Positions 44,882 to 55,760 of a stretch of DNA of 64,000 bases are shown here, one piece after another; position 1 is the stretch's first letter, and every line of letters begins with the position of its first letter. Origin of the DNA: Mixophyes australis (lineage: Eukaryota > Chordata > Amphibia > Anura > Limnodynastidae); contig JAVHZZ010000009.1 of NCBI GenBank assembly GCA_036250195.1, positions 97,532,271 to 97,596,270 on the forward strand, in the 5' to 3' direction. A program made the translations under genes and the position numbers. Below the pieces are notes generated by a model. It had not been told where the DNA came from. It saw only the letters and a program-made list of their open reading frames with translations, and searched no databases.

Positions 44882-47875
44882 TTAATCCTCACCCTCATCA
44901 GTGTGTACGTCATCATCACAGACTATCAATTCATCGCCGCTTGAATCCGCCATTAGAGAACAGTCAGTGCTTGGATGTCTTGGATGGTGAAGGCCTTCCT
45001 CGTGGAAGATGTAGTTCATTTTTATAAACATCATTTTCTCCACATTTTTGGGAAGTAACCTTCTACGGCGATCACTGACTAAGTTCCCTGCTGTGCTGAA
45101 CACTCGTTCAGAGTACACACTGGAGGGTGGGCAGCTTAGGTATTGCAAAGCAAGTTTGTACATGGGTTTCCAAATGGCCTGCTTTTCTTCCCAGTAAGGA
45201 AAGGGACTGTCTGACATTTCCATATCAACTACCTCTTGAAAGTAATCCTCCACCATCCTTTGCATGTTTATACTCATATTGGATGGAGTTATGGGCAAAG
45301 TGACACATTTTTTTGAAAAATCCTTCAAACCAGCCCAGATGTTAAATTGTTCTGGTCTGCCCCCTGTGTCTTCCCTGCTTCTTTTTTGGAAATTTAATTT
45401 TTTACGAGCAACAGCTTGAGAAAGTGAAGGAGGACACGTCGTCAAGCCGAGGCCCAGTTCAGCGGCCAACTTGCTGAGCAATAGCTCCTTGCAAAAGTTC
45501 ACATCTCGCTCATTTACAAGTAAAGACTCAATGTAGGTTTTAAACCTTGGATCAAGCACAGTGGCCAAAACGTACTGATCCGAGTTCAAGATCTTAATAA
45601 CTCGAGGATCATTGTGAAGCGAATTAAGTACTTGATCGACAAGGCCAACATACTTTGCTGAATTGCTTGCTTTCAGCTCCTCCTTCATTTTCTCAAGCTG
45701 CTTTTCCAATAGTCTAATTAAAGGAATGACTTGGCTCAAACTAGCAGAGTCTGCACTGACCTCACATGTCACAACTTCAAATGGTTTCAGCACCTTGCAC
45801 AGCACTGAAAGGATTCCCCACTGTGCAAGAGTGAAATACATCCCCCCTCCTTTCCCAATGTCATGACTTGTGCAATATGCTTGGATGGCTTTGCGCTGTT
45901 CCTCCATCCTCTGAAGCATGTACAGGGTGGAATTCCACCGAGTTACCACCTCTTGCTTAAGTTGGTGGCAGGGCAAGTTAAACTGCTCTTGGAGCTGCTG
46001 TAATCTCCTACATGCTGTGGCTGAATGCCTGAAATGGCCTGAAATTTTACGGGCCACCGAAAGCATCTCCTGCACCTCACGGTTATTTCGTAGGAAGCTC
46101 TGCACCACCAAGTTGATGGTGTGAGCAAAACAGGGAATATGTTGGAAATCACCCAGCTGTAATGCTCGCACTATATTGTTGGCGTTATCTGAAATGACAT
46201 ACCCTGGGGAGAGTCCGAGTGGTATAAGCCATGCATCAATCACATCTCTCAGTTTGCGTAACAAATTGTCAGCCGTATGCCTGTTAGTGAAGCCGGTGAT
46301 ACAAAGAGTGGCCTGCCTGTGACAAATGTTACGTAGTGGTGTACATGCTGCTGCTGTTCCTGCTGGTGAAGGTGAATGACCAACCCAGTGGGCTGTCACA
46401 GTCATATAGTCTTTGGTTTGGCCACTTCCACTTGTCCACATATCTGTGGTTAAGTGAACAGTGGGCAGAATGGCATTTTTCAGCGCAATCTCTACATTTT
46501 TACACACTTTTTGGTATAGTTGTGGAATAGCTTTACGGGAGAAATGGTGTCGCGATGGAATTCTGTAACGCAGACACAAAACCTCAATTAACTGTGAAAA
46601 ACCAGCTGCGTTTATTGTGGAGATTGGACGCAGATCTAACACTAACATTGCAGCCATGGCGTCTGTGATTCGCTTGGCGACTGGGTGACTGCTGTCATAT
46701 TTGCTTCCCCTCGCAAATGATTGTTTCACAGTTAATTGCTGAAATGTAGGACTGCTCATTTTATTCACCTGCCTCTGGGATGACGATTCACCCCCAGCAG
46801 CAGCAACAGCAGCAGCAGGACTAACGCTTTCTTCAGAGGAATCAATAATAGTGCCGGAGTCATCCAGCCTTAAGTGGGATGCCGGGCTAACTCCGAGCGC
46901 TACTGAGGATATTGATGAGGATGGTGTGGTGGGTGTATTTTGTAGCCGTCGGTATGTCGGTGAGCGGAGGGTCTTAGCTGATGAGGGAGTGCTTGTATTC
47001 TTTTGGGAAGAACTTTCAGCTTTTCCCAACACTTTGCCATGAACTCTCATTAAATGGCGTAACATAGACGAGGTTCCAAGATGGTTAAGGTCCCTCCCTC
47101 GACTGACTGTGGCTTCACATACACTACAAATGGCTATACAATTGTTGTCTGGATTTGGGTAGAAATAATTCCACACATAAGAAGTGGATTTTTTTGTTTT
47201 ATGCCCAGGCATGACAATGGCCTTTTTCTTGTCACGTGCCAGAACTGCTGCCACTGGTGCAGGACTTACACAAACAACCTCATCCTCATCAACATCCTCA
47301 TTAGCGCCCTCGTCGCCTACACAAATCTCCCCCTCATCCTCTTCTAATTCCAAAGTGGCATCCTCAATTTGGGTATCACCGGCTACACTCGGGCTATTAA
47401 GGCACACATCAGCAGAATGCTCACGATTAGACATCCCACTGTTGGATGGACTCTCCACAGGGATTGTTGTCATTTGTGAATCAGAGCAAATATTCTCCTG
47501 TAATGCCTCACTGTTATCTTGCAGCTCAGCTTTGACGCGTAACAGTAGTTGTGCACCAATTGTAGGCTGGGTAACTTTTTGGGATCTGCCACTAATAGCC
47601 AAAGGTGAAGGCCTCATTCTCTCTTTGCCACTGCGTGTGTAGAATGGCATGCTTGCAATTTTTTTTTTATCGTCACTTAACTTTTGCTCAGTTACACTTC
47701 TTTTTCGCTTCAATACAGTAAATTTTTTTTTGGTTTTTGTTTTTTGCACTAATTTGAAAACACTCTGTTGTTTGACATCGCCTTGGCCAGATGACGTACT
47801 GGGAACACTAACATCAGGACTGGTGACAGAACCTGGTTGCTCATTTAGATCATATGTGGACTGCTTTGAATCCAT
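44882..47875 (-). CDS. hAT transposase (997 aa, open, rightmost copy)
   Basis: The predicted protein is identical to that of the middle copy: BED-type zinc finger at about 228-283, catalytic Asp about 478, Asp about 562 and Glu about 923 in the expected LTTDMWTS, SDNANNIV and SERVFSTAGN contexts, and an intact C-terminal dimerisation segment. Because element ends, target duplications and reading frame are all intact, this copy is a candidate autonomous transposon. Whether it is transcribed cannot be judged from sequence. Antisense open frames over it (for example 47184-47642) are shadows. Confidence 0.92.
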   Translation of the reverse strand: MDSKQSTYDLNEQPGSVTSPDVSVPSTSSGQGDVKQQSVFKLVQKTKTKKKFTVLKRKRSVTEQKLSDDKKKIASMPFYTRSGKERMRPSPLAISGRSQKVTQPTIGAQLLLRVKAELQDNSEALQENICSDSQMTTIPVESPSNSGMSNREHSADVCLNSPSVAGDTQIEDATLELEEDEGEICVGDEGANEDVDEDEVVCVSPAPVAAVLARDKKKAIVMPGHKTKKSTSYVWNYFYPNPDNNCIAICSVCEATVSRGRDLNHLGTSSMLRHLMRVHGKVLGKAESSSQKNTSTPSSAKTLRSPTYRRLQNTPTTPSSSISSVALGVSPASHLRLDDSGTIIDSSEESVSPAAAVAAAGGESSSQRQVNKMSSPTFQQLTVKQSFARGSKYDSSHPVAKRITDAMAAMLVLDLRPISTINAAGFSQLIEVLCLRYRIPSRHHFSRKAIPQLYQKVCKNVEIALKNAILPTVHLTTDMWTSGSGQTKDYMTVTAHWVGHSPSPAGTAAACTPLRNICHRQATLCITGFTNRHTADNLLRKLRDVIDAWLIPLGLSPGYVISDNANNIVRALQLGDFQHIPCFAHTINLVVQSFLRNNREVQEMLSVARKISGHFRHSATACRRLQQLQEQFNLPCHQLKQEVVTRWNSTLYMLQRMEEQRKAIQAYCTSHDIGKGGGMYFTLAQWGILSVLCKVLKPFEVVTCEVSADSASLSQVIPLIRLLEKQLEKMKEELKASNSAKYVGLVDQVLNSLHNDPRVIKILNSDQYVLATVLDPRFKTYIESLLVNERDVNFCKELLLSKLAAELGLGLTTCPPSLSQAVARKKLNFQKRSREDTGGRPEQFNIWAGLKDFSKKCVTLPITPSNMSINMQRMVEDYFQEVVDMEMSDSPFPYWEEKQAIWKPMYKLALQYLSCPPSSVYSERVFSTAGNLVSDRRRRLLPKNVEKMMFIKMNYIFHEEGLHHPRHPSTDCSLMADSSGDELIVCDDDVHTDEGED

Positions 47876-47890
47876 TCTGAGCGCAAACCA

Positions 47891-50107
47891 CTGGGGAGTG
47901 CTAAAAATTATTTAGTAGATTCTGCTGACAGTTATGACTTTTGACAGCCAGAAATATTAATGCACAATTAGGGAGGACACCCCAAAAACACTGAGGAGTG
48001 CTAAAAATTATTGAGTAGATACTGCTGACAGATATGACTTTTGACAGCCAGAAATATTAATGCACAATTAGGGAGGACACCCCAAAAACACTGAGGAGTG
48101 CTAAAAATTATTGAGTAGATACTGCTGACAGATATGACTTTTGACAGCCAGAAATATTAATGCACAATTAGGGAGGACACCCCAAAAACACTGAGGAGTG
48201 CTAAAAATTATTGAGTAGATACTGCTGACAGATATGACTTTTGACAGCCAGAAATATTAATGCACAATTAGGGAGGACACCCCAAAAACACTGAGGAGTG
48301 CTAAAAATTATTGAGTAGATACTGCTGACAGATATGACTTTTGACAGCCAGAAATATTAATGCACAATTAGGGAGGACACCCCAAAAACACTGAGGAGTG
48401 CTAAAAATTATTGAGTAGATACTGCTGACAGATATGACTTTTGACAGCCAGAAATATTAATGCACAATTAGGGAGGACACCCCAAAAACACTGAGGAGTG
48501 CTAAAAATTATTGAGTAGATACTGCTGACAGATATGACTTTTGACAGCCAGAAATATTAATGCACAATTAGGGAGGACACCCCAAAAACACTGAGGAGTG
48601 CTAAAAATTATTGAGTAGATACTGCTGACAGATATGACTTTTGACAGCCAGAAATATTAATGCACAATTAGGGAGGACACCCCAAAAACACTGAGGAGTG
48701 CTAAAAATTATTGAGTAGATACTGCTGACAGATATGACTTTTGACAGCCAGAAATATTAATGCACAATTAGGGAGGACACCCCAAAAACACTGAGGAGTG
48801 CTAAAAATTATTGAGTAGATACTGCTGACAGATATGACTTTTGACAGCCAGAAATATTAATGCACAATTAGGGAGGACACCCCAAAAACACTGAGGAGTG
48901 CTAAAAATTATTGAGTAGATACTGCTGACAGATATGACTTTTGACAGCCAGAAATATTAATGCACAATTAGGGAGGACACCCCAAAAACACTGAGGAGTG
49001 CTAAAAATTATTGAGTAGATACTGCTGACAGATATGACTTTTGACAGCCAGAAATATTAATGCACAATTAGGGAGGACACCCCAAAAACACTGAGGAGTG
49101 CTAAAAATTATTGAGTAGATACTGCTGACAGATATGACTTTTGACAGCCAGAAATATTAATGCACAATTAGGGAGGACACCCCAAAAACACTGAGGAGTG
49201 CTAAAAATTATTGAGTAGATACTGCTGACAGATATGACTTTTGACAGCCAGAAATATTAATGCACAATTAGGGAGGACACCCCAAAAACACTGAGGAGTG
49301 CTAAAAATTATTGAGTAGATACTGCTGACAGATATGACTTTTGACAGCCAGAAATATTAATGCACAATTAGGGAGGACACCCCAAAAACACTGAGGAGTG
49401 CTAAAAATTATTGAGTAGATACTGCTGACAGATATGACTTTTGACAGCCAGAAATATTAATGCACAATTAGGGAGGACACCCCAAAAACACTGAGGAGTG
49501 CTAAAAATTATTGAGTAGATACTGCTGACAGATATGACTTTTGACAGCCAGAAATATTAATGCACAATTAGGGAGGACACCCCAAAAACACTGAGGAGTG
49601 CTAAAAATTATTGAGTAGATACTGCTGACAGATATGACTTTTGACAGCCAGAAATATTAATGCACAATTAGGGAGGACACCCCAAAAACACTGAGGAGTG
49701 CTAAAAATTATTGAGTAGATACTGCTGACAGATATGACTTTTGACAGCCAGAAATATTAATGCACAATTAGGGAGGACACCCCAAAAACACTGAGGAGTG
49801 CTAAAAATTATTGAGTAGATACTGCTGACAGATATGACTTTTGACAGCCAGAAATATTAATGCACAATTAGGGAGGACACCCCAAAAACACTGAGGAGTG
49901 CTAAAAATTATTGAGTAGATACTGCTGACAGATATGACTTTTGACAGCCAGAAATATTAATGCACAATTAGGGAGGACACCCCAAAAACACTGAGGTGTG
50001 CTACAAATTATTTAGTAGATACTGCTGACAGATATGACTTTTGACAGCCAGAAATATTAATGCACAATTATGGGGGACACCCCAAAAGCGCTGGGGAGTG
50101 CCAAATT
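47891..50107. repeat. 100-bp tandem array upstream of transposase (rightmost copy, 22 units)
   Basis: Same homogenised 100-bp unit as in the middle copy, with one additional unit. It starts 16 bp upstream of the start codon. Confidence 0.97.
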
Positions 50108-50450
50108 TGAAGAAAAAATAATAAACCTCTATCCTCCTCTCTGCACTAGCGATTTTGGTTAGAGCAATTGCAAGAACAATATTGTATTCTCTGTCCCTGC
50201 TCTAATTAGCCTATGACTACACCCTGCTCTCTCCCTCTGTCAAATGGCGATGGATTGCTGTGGAGGCGTGTATTTATAAAGTTGAAGTATCGCGAGAACC
50301 GAGTCCCGAGATCCGACAACGTCACAATGACGTTCGGCCTCGATTTGGATTCGGAATGGGCGGGAGAGTACCGAGCTGCTCAGCTCGGTACTCGGATACC
50401 CAAAGTTCGGGTGGGTTCGGTTCTCGGAGAACCGGACCCGCCCATCTCTA

Positions 50451-51342
50451 GTATAAATATAGAAATAATGTGTATTTGCATTTGTATAATATCAGTTTTA
50501 TCTCTCTGTGTACATGTGTCTATATGTATATGTTGGGAGAGAAAGAGAGAAAATAAGTTTGGATGAGTGTATCAGTGGAGCTGAGCGTGTTTGCGTATGT
50601 GTTTGATGAGAAGAGAAAGCTTGTGCAAGCATTCATGACTGCATGTAAGTAAATAGGAAGAACACGTGAGAGTTATGGATGTAAGCAAGGAGAAGTGAAG
50701 TAGAGAGAGGGAAAAAGACTGTAAGATGGAAATATAGATACTAGGACAGACTCAGTACTCTATACAGATTAGGCAAGGTTAATGTAAACATAAACAGTAT
50801 TGCCTTGTAGTGTTAGGATGAAAACAGTATTGTATTACAGAATTAGGATTAAAATAGTATTGTGTTGCACAGTTAACAGCCTGCATCTGTATTTAGGTAA
50901 GGGGCGGTGATCTTCATCTTCCCCTAACCAGCTGCATGTTGTTGTACCGAGGTGCATCTATGAGCTGGCTTCTGGCCAACTCATATATTGGCCTGTGCGT
51001 GGCATGCCACAGCCAGCAAAAAGCGGCCATTATAGGGATTCCTAATGCCTTAGTTCCACGCACCCCCACCATGTTGTTCACAGATGCCAAATCTCCATTT
51101 TCAGGGCTCCTTCATAAGTAGGTAAGGGGCGGTGATCTTCATCTTCCCCTAACCAGCTGCATGTTGTTGTACCGAGGTGCATCTATGAGCTGGCTTCTGG
51201 CCAACTCATATATTGGCCTGTGCGTGGCATGCCACAGCCAGCAAAAAGCGGCCATTATAGGGATTCCTAATGCCTTAGTTCCACGCACCCCCACCATGTT
51301 GTTCACAGATGCCAAATCTCCATTTTCAGGGCTCCTTCATAA
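50451..51342. repeat. Low-copy repeat, right part of the hAT target (paralog of 58230-60000)
   Basis: atagaaataatgtg, tctctctgtgtacatgtgtc and tatatgttgggagagaaag correspond in order to the segment after 58280. Its left continuation lies before the hAT at about 43480-43584 (gtgtacctatgtg). Near its end a 225-bp segment is tandemly duplicated. No coding content. Confidence 0.75.
50894..51342. repeat. 225-bp tandem duplication
   Basis: The block taggtaaggggcggtgatct ... ggctccttcataag occurs at 50894-51118 and again from 51119, apparently without change. The open frames over both copies are identical by duplication, not evidence of a gene. Confidence 0.92.
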
Positions 51343-51400
51343 GTTGGTATAAGGAACCAGAGGTGCTAGGATTCCTCGTGCTAACCTAGATTGGCACTGG

Positions 51401-52000
51401 CTAACCATGGGTGCAGAGTCTAGTGAGTTCCCCGGTCTTCGCCAACAACTGCTGCAAGTTGAACCAGGTGTTTTGATTGGCAGACACATTCATATGGAGG
51501 AACTGTTCACGTTCTTGTTTGGTTCTCTCAGTCAGTCCGTTGGATTGAGGATGGTAAGCGGATGAAATATTGAGTTGGATACTAATATTTTTACAAAAGG
51601 ATCTCCAGAATTTAGACATGAATTGAGAACCACGTTCAGACATGATTTCCTGCAGATATCCATGTAACCGGAATACTTCCTGATTGAAGTTTTTTGTTAA
51701 AAGGGAGGCCCAAAGGAAGACAATTGAGAAGTACGAAGTGAGTGAATTGAGAGTAGCGATCCGCGACGACCCAAATGACCATGCAACTTTTTGAGGGGGA
51801 AAAAATGTGTAATAAAGCCCATTGATAGATGAGACCAATGGTGATCAGGAGTGGGTAATGGAACAAGAGGACCATAAGGTTTTGTCGAGGCACCTTGTGC
51901 TGAGTGCAGGTGGAGCAAGCAGAGACAAATTTCTTGAAATCAGTATTAAGGGAAGGCCACCAGTAATTTCGAGAAAGCAATTTCCAGGATAAAAGCAATT
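51401..52000 (-). pseudogene. Ty3/gypsy integrase remnant
   Basis: Minus-strand fragments spell an integrase: a zinc-binding end (NYWWPSLNTDFKKFV, CSTCTQHK; about 51975-51895), a core with SMGFIT where a catalytic Asp is usual (now Gly), VVADRYSQFTHFV, SERGSQFMSKFW where Ser-Asp is usual, and SAYHPQSNGLTERTKQ carrying the Glu. At least two frameshifts connect the pieces, and two of the three acidic residues are lost. It would have inserted the element cDNA; this copy is dead. No LTR was identified next to it. Confidence 0.8.
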
Positions 52001-52149
52001 TCCAGCATGAAAGCAGTTGGAGAATTAGCAGTATAGGTCAGATTCTGCTAATTATGCTGCTTCATGTTATTTAACACAAAGGCAGGGACAAATTGTTTTA
52101 TAATCTGTCTAAGGTTGAATTGATAGTGACCATCGTGGAGAGATGACAT

Positions 52150-52221
52150 TTTAGGGATACAATTACTAAACTGCGGGTTTGAAAAAGTGGAGATGTTGCT
52201 TATCGCAACCAATCAGATTCT
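52150..52221. repeat. Half copy of the MITE seen at 60922-61094
   Basis: ggtttgaaaaagtggagatg and gcaaccaatcagattctag match one arm of the element at 60922-61094. It ends abruptly at the start of the next MITE fragment. Confidence 0.7.
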
Positions 52222-52360
52222 AGGGCCTGATTCATTAAGGATCTTAACTTAAGAAACTTCCTATTTAAGTCTCCTGGACAAAACCATGTTACAATACAAG
52301 GGGTGCAAATTAGTATTCTGTTTTGCACATAGGTTAAATACTGACTGTTTTTTCATGGGG
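52222..52360. repeat. Half copy of the gggcctgattcattaagg MITE
   Basis: It starts gggcctgattcattaagg and continues agtctcctggacaaaaccatg and gtgcaaattagt, matching the left arm at 19727. It ends where the 30-bp minisatellite begins; the right arm is missing. Confidence 0.8.
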
Positions 52361-52885
52361 GCAAAAGCAGCATGGCACAGTGTGAAGAGGGGCAAAAGCA
52401 GCATGGCACAGTGTGAAGAGGGATAAAAGCAGCATGACTCAGTTTAAAAGGGGGCAAAAGCAACATGGCACAGTGTGAAGGGGGGCAAAAGCAGCATATC
52501 ACAGTGTGAAGGGGGTAAAAGCAGCATGGCACAGTGTGAAGGGGAAATAAAAGCAGCATTGCAGAGTGTGGCGGGGGAGCAAAAGCAGCATCGTATGGTG
52601 TGAAGAGGGGTAAAAGCAACATGGCACAGTGTGAAGGGGGGCAAAAGCAGCATATCACAGTGTGAAGGAGGGTAAAAGCAGCATGGCACAGTGTGAAGGG
52701 GAAACAAAAGCAGCATTGCAGAGTGTGAAGGGGAAAAAAAGCAGCATTGCAGAGTGTGAAGGGGGAGCAGAGGCAGCATGGCAGAGTGTGAAGGGGGAGC
52801 AGAGGCAGCATGGCAGAGTGTGACGGGGTGCAAAAGCAGCATGTTAGAGTGTGAAGGAGGAGTAAAAGCAGCATGGCAGATTGTG
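52357..52885. repeat. 30-bp minisatellite, about 17 copies
   Basis: gcaaaagcagcatggcacag followed by tgtgaaggggg recurs with moderate variation. It stays open on the minus strand (CCF.PLHTVPC-like repeats), which explains two long but meaningless open frames. Confidence 0.93.
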
Positions 52886-54500
52886 ATGAAGAGGGACATT
52901 ACTGTGGCATAATTTGAAATGGGGGCACTACTGTGTGGCATAACATGACATTATTATTACTATCTTGATATTAGTAGCATAAAATAAGAAATATTTAATA
53001 CACACATGCACGCACACCTGAGTTTGACTAGATAACTGCATCTTGATATTGATATAAATAATTTATTATGCAGCTTTTATAATATTTGTTGTTTATTACT
53101 TTGCTATTGTCTGTGTAATGTCTTAATAATTTGTACTCTTATTGCCTATATTTAAATTTAATTCCTACTGTGATTCAATGTTAAATATTAAACTACCTTT
53201 CGGTACATCTTTTTGTATACTTAAAACGGTCATTAGGGCAAAGAACTGGTTGTTAATTTATTTGAATCCCACCACTGAATTTACTGATTGCATTGTATTG
53301 TGTTTGATCCCTCCTTGCCTCCATTGCTATTTAAAGTTGTAACAGAACCCAATAGTACCACACTTGCAGTAGTACCAGTGACTGTAGTTTCCCAGAGAAC
53401 AGTTTACCATGCAACTTGCTTGGGGAAGTGGGTTTATAGCTCTTTTCTTGGGCTCTATGACCGGCTAAGAGACAAAGCATGAGTCTAGTTCTTTTTGGAA
53501 CATGTCACATTTTCCTATTTCTTTCCTTTTGACTTCAGAAAAATGTTTCCTGTCCCGCACTCCCCCTGTTCTTCCCAACCCAATGGGCACACAAGTACTC
53601 TATCGGTTTGAGAAAGTTGGGTGGTTTTGGCCTGGTCAGTATGGACCCATAATACCTTGCGCCTCCTTTGTGAGTTTTTCTTAATAGACAGTGGCCTCTG
53701 TACTTTTACCATGGACTCACCCAGTGCATCAAGGACCTGATATGGTTCGACCTAGCTCGCGTCCAAAGATCAGCCTTACAACAGACCTTGATTATTACTA
53801 AACCCACTGCAAAGGGCATAAGGGTTGTTACGAACGCCCAGCCTGTCTCAGATACATCAATCTGGACAGCTGGCCATGACTGGCGTTAGATTAGTCCCTT
53901 AGCAATCAATACACCTTTTCTGCCACCACAAAGGATTTACTATGGCGTACTTACGTTCCTCAAAACCACTTATTAATGTTTCACACTTAAACCACATACA
54001 CAAGTAGCATGAGCCTTCCTGGGCTTCGTAAATTCACAAAGAATCACAGAGAAAACACTAGATTAAATTTATTTAATCTGAAAAATGTTTCCACAGCTTT
54101 GTTACAAAAAAGTTAATAACAAGACATTCAATAAGTTGAACAATTAAGTTTCAGAAATAAAATAGGAAATAAAAACAGAGTCACTACTGTGAGGGAACAC
54201 AATTGAGAAATGTGAGATATTTCAGTCTTGATAGACCCTCTCATGAAAATGCACTCTGTAATGTCTGAAGCAGAAAATTTTAAACCCTTCTTACAGGCTC
54301 TTCACCCCCCACCTTAGACATTACATTTTCAATTAGGTTGGATTGATTCCCAAAATGACACCTGAAGTAAGTTATGGATGTCTTGAGATCTGGAATGTTC
54401 ACAGGGCCTGTTTTCTCCCCTCTACTCATTCTGCTTGGCTGGTCAGGTCCATATCCTCTGCATACAAAAAACTCCTCAAAGATGCTTATCTATCCCTGGA
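52886..54500. other. Unassigned sequence left of the retroviral remnant
   Basis: No supported gene. The segment from about 53829 (tgttacgaacgcc) could contain the far end of the retroviral remnant, but no matching LTR was found on the other side. Confidence 0.4.
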
Positions 54501-55760
54501 TCTGGCTAATTTCAAAAGATTATCTAATATACATAATTATTGTAGACAACCCTGTTACCCAAGAATAGCCCTTCTGCGAAAATGCCTTGGCTAACCAGAT
54601 CTTGATGGTCCGATTCATATGCTCTACTATACTGCCAATGATAAGGGACATAAAACCGCTGCTCTATGTCTTGAAGTTCACAAAGTGTTTTCATGACCTC
54701 GCCATTGAAATGGTATCCCCAATCAGATTCTATGTTCCTGGGTATACCCCATGGTATCCCCAATCAGATTCTATGTTCTTGGGTATACCCCAGTGTGACA
54801 AAATCTGCTCCCATAGGACTGGTGCTAAAGTGGTAGCTGAGTCATTCACCATTGGAATGGCTTCTACCCTTTTTGAGAAAACATCCACAACTTCCAAGGC
54901 ATAGCAACAATTCTGACTGTAAGTTTGTAGTAGTCCTATGAAATCGGTTTACAAGGTTATACATGGCTCCTTGCAGGGGCACTAGCTTGAGAGCTGGTGC
55001 CCAAATGTGGACTTGGGCACACTGAAGACATTATTGGGTAACATCCTTCACTGTTTTGGACAATTGTGGCCAGTATAATTTGCACATTAAAAGAGACAAA
55101 ATTGACCCAGGAGCTGGTCATTGCTTTGTGTGAGCCTTGAAGATATGCAGGGACTACTGTGAGTGGATCTAAGCTTTCTACTGATAAATGGCACAGGATA
55201 GACCATGGATCCATTGAAATTCTGTAGGTTATAAGAAGAGGGTCCTTTGCCTGTTCCTCTTAAAATGACGCTGCTTGTTTTCTTTGCACTTTCACCTGGA
55301 ATGAGGGAAAATATTCACAAAAGATCCCAGATATTCTCCCTCTTTTTGTTGCTTCATCTGATGCTTTGTTACCCAAGTCCAGATAATTGTTCCCTCTCTG
55401 GTGTGCAGGGACTTTTAAAATTGCAGCCTCATTAGGGTGTGACTTTCCCCATTTCCAAATTTCTCCAGAACAGAAATGTGTGCCAGAGTTTTGTGATAAT
55501 TGTCCACGAATCCACATTTTCGCCAAGTTTCAAGATGTGATGTTAGAGACTGCACTACATATGAACTGTAACTGTATATAGTGTATCTCTCTAGAGGCTG
55601 GAGGAGAAGTACATCTTTCACCTCCTCTAACTTAGCCTGTTGTGCTGAGAGGTGACCTGTAAGCCTAACCAGACTCTGGGTACCTGTGGTCTCATCCAAG
55701 ACTGCATATCCTGTTCCGTACAGTATGTCCCATCCATATATGGATGAGAGGCATTAACAA
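54500..55760 (-). pseudogene. Endogenous retrovirus-like pol remnant (RNase H - integrase)
   Basis: Minus-strand pieces follow the order of a retroviral pol: RNase H with a SSYVVQSLTSHLETW segment (about 55610-55565) and VPAHQRGNNYLDLGNKASDE (about 55405-55345), a poorly preserved zinc-binding region (55214-54957), and the integrase core with ESDWGYHFNGEVMKTL and YVPYHWQYSRAYES (about 54725-54610). The frame is broken repeatedly, including by a 41-bp tandem duplication at 54710-54791. The arrangement suggests a gamma/epsilon-type retrovirus of lower vertebrates. It is a non-functional fossil; the reverse transcriptase is not visible. Confidence 0.75.
54710..54791. repeat. 41-bp tandem duplication in the integrase remnant
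   Basis: atggtatccccaatcagatt starts at 54710 and 54751. The period is not a multiple of three, so it shifts the old frame. Confidence 0.9.

Larger units (their letters stand above)
42251..50450. repeat. Tandem segmental duplication, unit 2 (8.2 kb)
   Basis: Second unit of the duplication, spacer 42251-43584 plus the rightmost hAT. The 100-bp length difference from unit 1 is one additional unit in the upstream array (22 instead of 21). Confidence 0.92.
43585..50450 (-). mobile_element. hAT subfamily B rightmost copy (complete, 6866 bp)
   Basis: Full-length element with matching 8-bp target duplications gtataaat on both sides, so this is an original insertion. Structure as in the middle copy, with 22 upstream array units. 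Apart from the unit number and one base at the right end I saw no difference from the middle copy. The target was a repeat whose unoccupied relative lies at about 58230-58700. Confidence 0.92.

Noticed and set aside
47184..47642. 152-codon plus-strand frame opposite the transposase N-terminus (also 39084-39542)
   Set aside because: Antisense shadow of the Ser/acid-rich transposase region.
34151..50450. Duplication as a pure assembly artefact
   Set aside because: Not excluded, but the swapped octamers, the single base difference and the different array lengths are better explained by a real exchange. Kept as a caveat.
52353..52941. Cys-rich 165-173-codon minus-strand frames
   Set aside because: They are translations of the 30-bp minisatellite and have no domain.
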